A DNA stretch of 6,619 nt from an uncultured Bacteroidales bacterium (GTDB taxonomy: Bacteria; Bacteroidota; Bacteroidia; Bacteroidales; Muribaculaceae). Positions 4,305 to 6,619 of the stretch are shown in pieces. Location: contig USHH01000129.1 of assembly GCA_900554345.1 (NCBI GenBank), forward strand, positions 1 through 6,619, read 5' to 3'. Each line of letters begins with the position of its first letter. The stretch's first letter is position 1. The translations under genes were made by a program, and so were the position numbers. Under the pieces are notes generated by a model that saw only the letters and a list, made by a program, of their open reading frames with translations, was not told the origin of the DNA and searched no databases.

Positions 4305-5701
4305 GCGTAGGCGCCGAGCGTGGGGTTGCCCCCGGCGAGACGGTCGACACCGTCGATATCGAATACCGTCAATTCGGATACGTAGGCAGGATTGCCGGCC
4401 CCTATGGCCGGCGACCCTGCCTTCAGCCGGTAGTTGAAATAGTAATCGTCGCGCACTGTGAGGAAGAGGGGGTCGCTGTCCCAGAGGCACGAGATGAAAT
4501 GGTCGTCGTCGGAGCCGGTCTCCTTGAAGAGGATGTTGCGCATGAAGACGTCGGTGCCCTCGAGGGTCTTGACATTGATCGAAGGGGTCATGCCGTAGAT
4601 GATGCCGTTGGCAAACGATGCCTTCATGAGGGGGGCCGCGGAGCCGTCGGCCTCTTCGGGGAGGCAGTGGTAGAGGGAGAGCATCGGCTCGGGCGAGATG
4701 GCGAAGAGGTAATAGTTGGCGATGGTACACTGCGAGAAGTCGTGGCGTCCGCCGGTGAGTCGCACCACGGCCTCGGCGGCGTCGGAGAAGCAGACGCCGG
4801 CGGCGTCGACCCATGCGTGGCGCGAGTCGAGGGCGGTGGCCTGCGAGTTGTGGAGCCAGCTGTTGACGATGAGGAGCTTGCGGCGGTCGAGCGTTCCGCA
4901 GGAGTCAACGGTGACGCCGGCGACCGTGGAGCGCATGTCGACGTATTCGAGGCGGTTGTCGAAAGACTCCGGGGCGAACCTGATGCCGCGCCATTGGCCT
5001 GCGAGGATGTCGTAGCCCACGTCGGGGAGCACGTTGTCGAGCCTGTCGCCGCGCATGTCGATGAGTCGGCCGGGCTCCCCCACCGCCTCGAGGCGTCCTC
5101 TGACGGCGAGCAGCGCCTTGTCGTGGAAGAGGAGCTTCACGCCGGGGAGGATGCGGAGGGTGGCGCCGGGCTCCACGCTGAGGGAGTCGAACACCACGTA
5201 GGGCATCTCGGGCGTGAGCGTCATGTCCTGCTCGAGGCGCAGGCCGCGCAGGCGGCGCACGTTCTGCCCCCATGCCTCCACCTCTACGGTCTGCGAGGCG
5301 TTGGCGAGGGTGAAGTCGAGCTGGTCGGCGGTGAGCGAGGGCTCGGCGCCCTGCGACTCGGGGATGAAACACTCTATGAATATATATATGGAGTCGCGGC
5401 CCCGGATCTCCACGTCGGAGAAGGTGGAGCCGCTCATGCCGTCGACGTTGAGGGAGAAGCGTGAATCGGGGTTTCGGAAAGCGATGCGTGAGATGGTGAC
5501 GCCCTTCTTGTTGGGATTCCTCACCACGAGACGCGCCGTGGGGGTGCCGACGCCGGTGAAGACGGTGTCGAAAGCCACGGTGTCGGTGGAGAAGATGAGT
5601 CTTTCGGCCGGGGAATCGGTGAAATCGTCGTTGATGCAGGAAGTGGCGATTAAACCAAAGAGAGCCACGAATGTCAATAAGAGTGAGCGCATATTCTTCA
5701 T
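4151..5701 (-). CDS. Probable surface lipoprotein with Ig-like domain and parallel beta-helix
   Basis: 516 residues. The signal peptide MKNMRSLLLTFVALFGLIATSC ends in a lipobox with Cys22; the next residues INDDF are acidic, resembling the export signal that sends Bacteroidota lipoproteins to the cell surface. Residues of about 36-140 read as an Ig-like beta-sandwich (TVAFDTVFTGVGTPTARLVVRNPNKKGVTIS, then DSIYIFIECF), a type found in ASPM/SPD-2/Hydin-like domains. About 150-440 looks like a right-handed parallel beta-helix, with short strands, turns and phrases such as WRGIRF, LEYVDM, LKAGSPAIGAGNP. The family-typical end DIDGVDRLAGGNPTLGAYAY lies at about 448-467. A further 49-residue tail (468-516) has no such pattern and is antisense to the neighbouring membrane-protein gene. 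Beta-helix lipoproteins of this group often bind or process polysaccharides, but no catalytic motif is visible. It is divergent from lpxB, 65 bp apart. Confidence 0.85.
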   Translation of the reverse strand: MKNMRSLLLTFVALFGLIATSCINDDFTDSPAERLIFSTDTVAFDTVFTGVGTPTARLVVRNPNKKGVTISRIAFRNPDSRFSLNVDGMSGSTFSDVEIRGRDSIYIFIECFIPESQGAEPSLTADQLDFTLANASQTVEVEAWGQNVRRLRGLRLEQDMTLTPEMPYVVFDSLSVEPGATLRILPGVKLLFHDKALLAVRGRLEAVGEPGRLIDMRGDRLDNVLPDVGYDILAGQWRGIRFAPESFDNRLEYVDMRSTVAGVTVDSCGTLDRRKLLIVNSWLHNSQATALDSRHAWVDAAGVCFSDAAEAVVRLTGGRHDFSQCTIANYYLFAISPEPMLSLYHCLPEEADGSAAPLMKASFANGIIYGMTPSINVKTLEGTDVFMRNILFKETGSDDDHFISCLWDSDPLFLTVRDDYYFNYRLKAGSPAIGAGNPAYVSELTVFDIDGVDRLAGGNPTLGAYAYIEPSDTVSGMPRATVSWKQMPVTNDATPRITPAASSAVASRGDRRSSRL

Positions 5702-5714
5702 GATAGGGAAACGC

Positions 5715-5740
5715 TCCGGGGCGATGATATATTGCCCGGA
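5715..5740. repeat. Interrupted inverted repeat in the lipoprotein-lpxB intergenic region
   Basis: TCCGGGGC (5715-5722) and GCCCGGA (5734-5740) can pair over 7 bp with one bulged G around an 11-nt AT-rich spacer. It lies in the 65-bp gap between two divergent start codons and could be an operator or a 5'-UTR hairpin. I find no TTTG/TAnnTTTG promoter in this gap on either strand, so the promoters of both genes remain unplaced. Confidence 0.35.
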
Positions 5741-5766
5741 CCACTATAGACATTTTTTACAGGTAA

Positions 5767-6619
5767 ATGAAATACATGCTCATAGCCGGAGAGGCATCCG
5801 GCGACCTCCATGCCTCGCATCTGATCAGCTCGTTGAGGAGTGTTGATGCGGACGCCGAGTTCCGGTTTTTCGGAGGCGACCTGATGGAGAAGGCGGCGCG
5901 TCGACGCGCCGACCTCCGTTACGAGGCGATCAACGTGATGGGGTTTTCGGAGGTGGCCCGCAAGATTCCGGCGATCATGCGCGGGCTCCGGCTCGCCAAA
6001 GACATACTGCGGGATTTCCGTCCCGACGTCCTCATATTGGTGGATTTCGCGGGTTTCAACCTTCGGCTGGCGTCTTATGCCTCGAAGACCGGGATCCGCT
6101 GCGACTATTTCATCCCGCCGAAGGTGTGGGCGTGGAAGGAGTGGCGCGTGCGCCGCATCCGGAAATACATCAGCCACGTCTACTGCATCCTGCCGTTCGA
6201 GGCATCGTTTTTCAAGGCGCGCGGGGTGGATGCGAAATATGTGGGCAACCCGTCGGTGCAGGAGGTGGAGCATGCCATGGGCCATATCCCGCCGAAGAAG
6301 CATTTCATGGAGCGTCAGGGGCTGAGCGACGACAGCCGTCCGATCATCGCGTTGCTGCCGGGGTCGCGTCTGGGGGAGATACGCAATAACCTGCCGGTGA
6401 TGATAGCGGCGGCGAAGCGTTTTCCCGACTATCAGTATGTGGTTGGGGCGGCGCCGTCGGTGCCGGAGAAATTCTACCGTGAGGTGGCGCAGGACCCCGG
6501 ACTTCACGTGGTGTTCGGATGCACGCCGGTGCTGGTGAAGTATTCGGAGGCGGCGCTGGTGACGTCGGGGACGGCGACGCTGGAGACGGCGCTGATCGGC
6601 ACGCCGCAGGTGGTGTGCT
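5767..6619 (+). CDS. lpxB: Lipid-A-disaccharide synthase, 3' end cut by window edge
   Basis: The first 284 residues of LpxB, a GT19-family enzyme that joins UDP-2,3-diacylglucosamine and lipid X (2,3-diacylglucosamine 1-phosphate) to form the beta-1',6 disaccharide of lipid A, at the cytoplasmic face of the inner membrane. Recognisable motifs in order are AGEASGDLHAS (7-17), VMGFSEVARKIPAI (58-70), ILVDFAGFNLR (90-100, with Asp93 at the conserved acidic site), IPPKVWAWKEWRVRRI (116-131), ILPFE (141-145), YVGNP (158-162), ALLPGSRLGEI (195-205) and TSGTATLETAL (266-276), the last being the nucleotide-sugar binding loop region. The ATG at 5767 places the AGEASGD loop at the expected distance from the N-terminus. 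About 100 residues are missing, judged from the usual length near 380. The frame is intact throughout. The upstream neighbour is divergent, so lpxB starts its own transcript here. Confidence 0.96.
   Translation, partial: MKYMLIAGEASGDLHASHLISSLRSVDADAEFRFFGGDLMEKAARRRADLRYEAINVMGFSEVARKIPAIMRGLRLAKDILRDFRPDVLILVDFAGFNLRLASYASKTGIRCDYFIPPKVWAWKEWRVRRIRKYISHVYCILPFEASFFKARGVDAKYVGNPSVQEVEHAMGHIPPKKHFMERQGLSDDSRPIIALLPGSRLGEIRNNLPVMIAAAKRFPDYQYVVGAAPSVPEKFYREVAQDPGLHVVFGCTPVLVKYSEAALVTSGTATLETALIGTPQVVC

Noticed and set aside
4019..5464. Plus-strand open frame (481 codons) opposite the beta-helix lipoprotein
   Set aside because: Gly/Val/Glu/His-rich translation without motifs; the minus strand has a signal peptide, lipobox and recognisable domains.
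5702..5766. Bidirectional promoter between the lipoprotein gene and lpxB
   Set aside because: The divergent arrangement demands promoters nearby, but neither strand shows a TTTG/TAnnTTTG pair, so no promoter is annotated.
5698..6507. Minus-strand open frame (269 codons) opposite lpxB
   Set aside because: The plus frame carries every LpxB motif without interruption; the minus frame is an Arg/His-rich shadow.
1..6619. CRISPR array, insertion sequence or defence system
   Set aside because: No regularly spaced repeats with unique spacers, no transposase frame with terminal inverted repeats, and no recognisable nuclease, methylase or toxin-antitoxin pair were seen.

Overview
The window looks like the right-hand end of an integrated prophage plus the adjoining chromosome of a Bacteroidales bacterium. 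Four things point to that group. A textbook Bacteroidota promoter (TTTG, 19 bp, TAACTTTG) lies at 3527-3557. LpxB shows the organism is Gram-negative with lipid A. A lipoprotein has an acidic-residue tail right after its lipobox cysteine. Start codons are mostly without Shine-Dalgarno sequences. The DNA is GC-rich for Bacteroidales, which would suit Muribaculaceae-like or Alistipes-like genomes, but genus cannot be settled from this window.

Positions 1-1962 (plus strand) hold the end of a phage late operon: the 3' end of an unrecognised gene, a two-helix holin-like protein, a T7-lysozyme-type N-acetylmuramoyl-L-alanine amidase, an unrecognised 124-residue protein, and a lipoprotein with a C-terminal membrane anchor. 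The last one has the layout of a one-piece (u-type) spanin. Together holin, endolysin and spanin would open the inner membrane, the peptidoglycan and the outer membrane in turn. The cassette ends in a perfect hairpin whose two arms contain the stop codons of this operon and of the convergent integrase.

Positions 1971-3158 (minus strand) encode a tyrosine recombinase that lacks the usual first catalytic arginine and the HxxR histidine. Behind its start codon lie two sets of direct repeats (11-bp tandem; 13-bp with 20-bp periodicity), then a 48-bp terminator-like hairpin, then tRNA-Pro(GGG) at 3342-3420 with an encoded CCA end. The integrase sits next to the 3' end of this tRNA, the classic arrangement for an element inserted into a tRNA gene, so the element-chromosome boundary is placed here by inference. 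The tRNA is driven by the promoter at 3527-3557. Between the predicted start site and the tRNA lies a compact sequence, about 90 nt, that can fold into a three-way junction and may be an undescribed small RNA or processed leader.

Positions 3667-6619 are chromosomal: two adjacent small three-helix membrane proteins that may be paralogues (plus); a probable surface lipoprotein with an Ig-like domain and a parallel beta-helix (minus), whose C-terminal tail runs antisense over the second membrane-protein gene; and, divergently transcribed, lpxB, the lipid A disaccharide synthase, cut off by the window edge.
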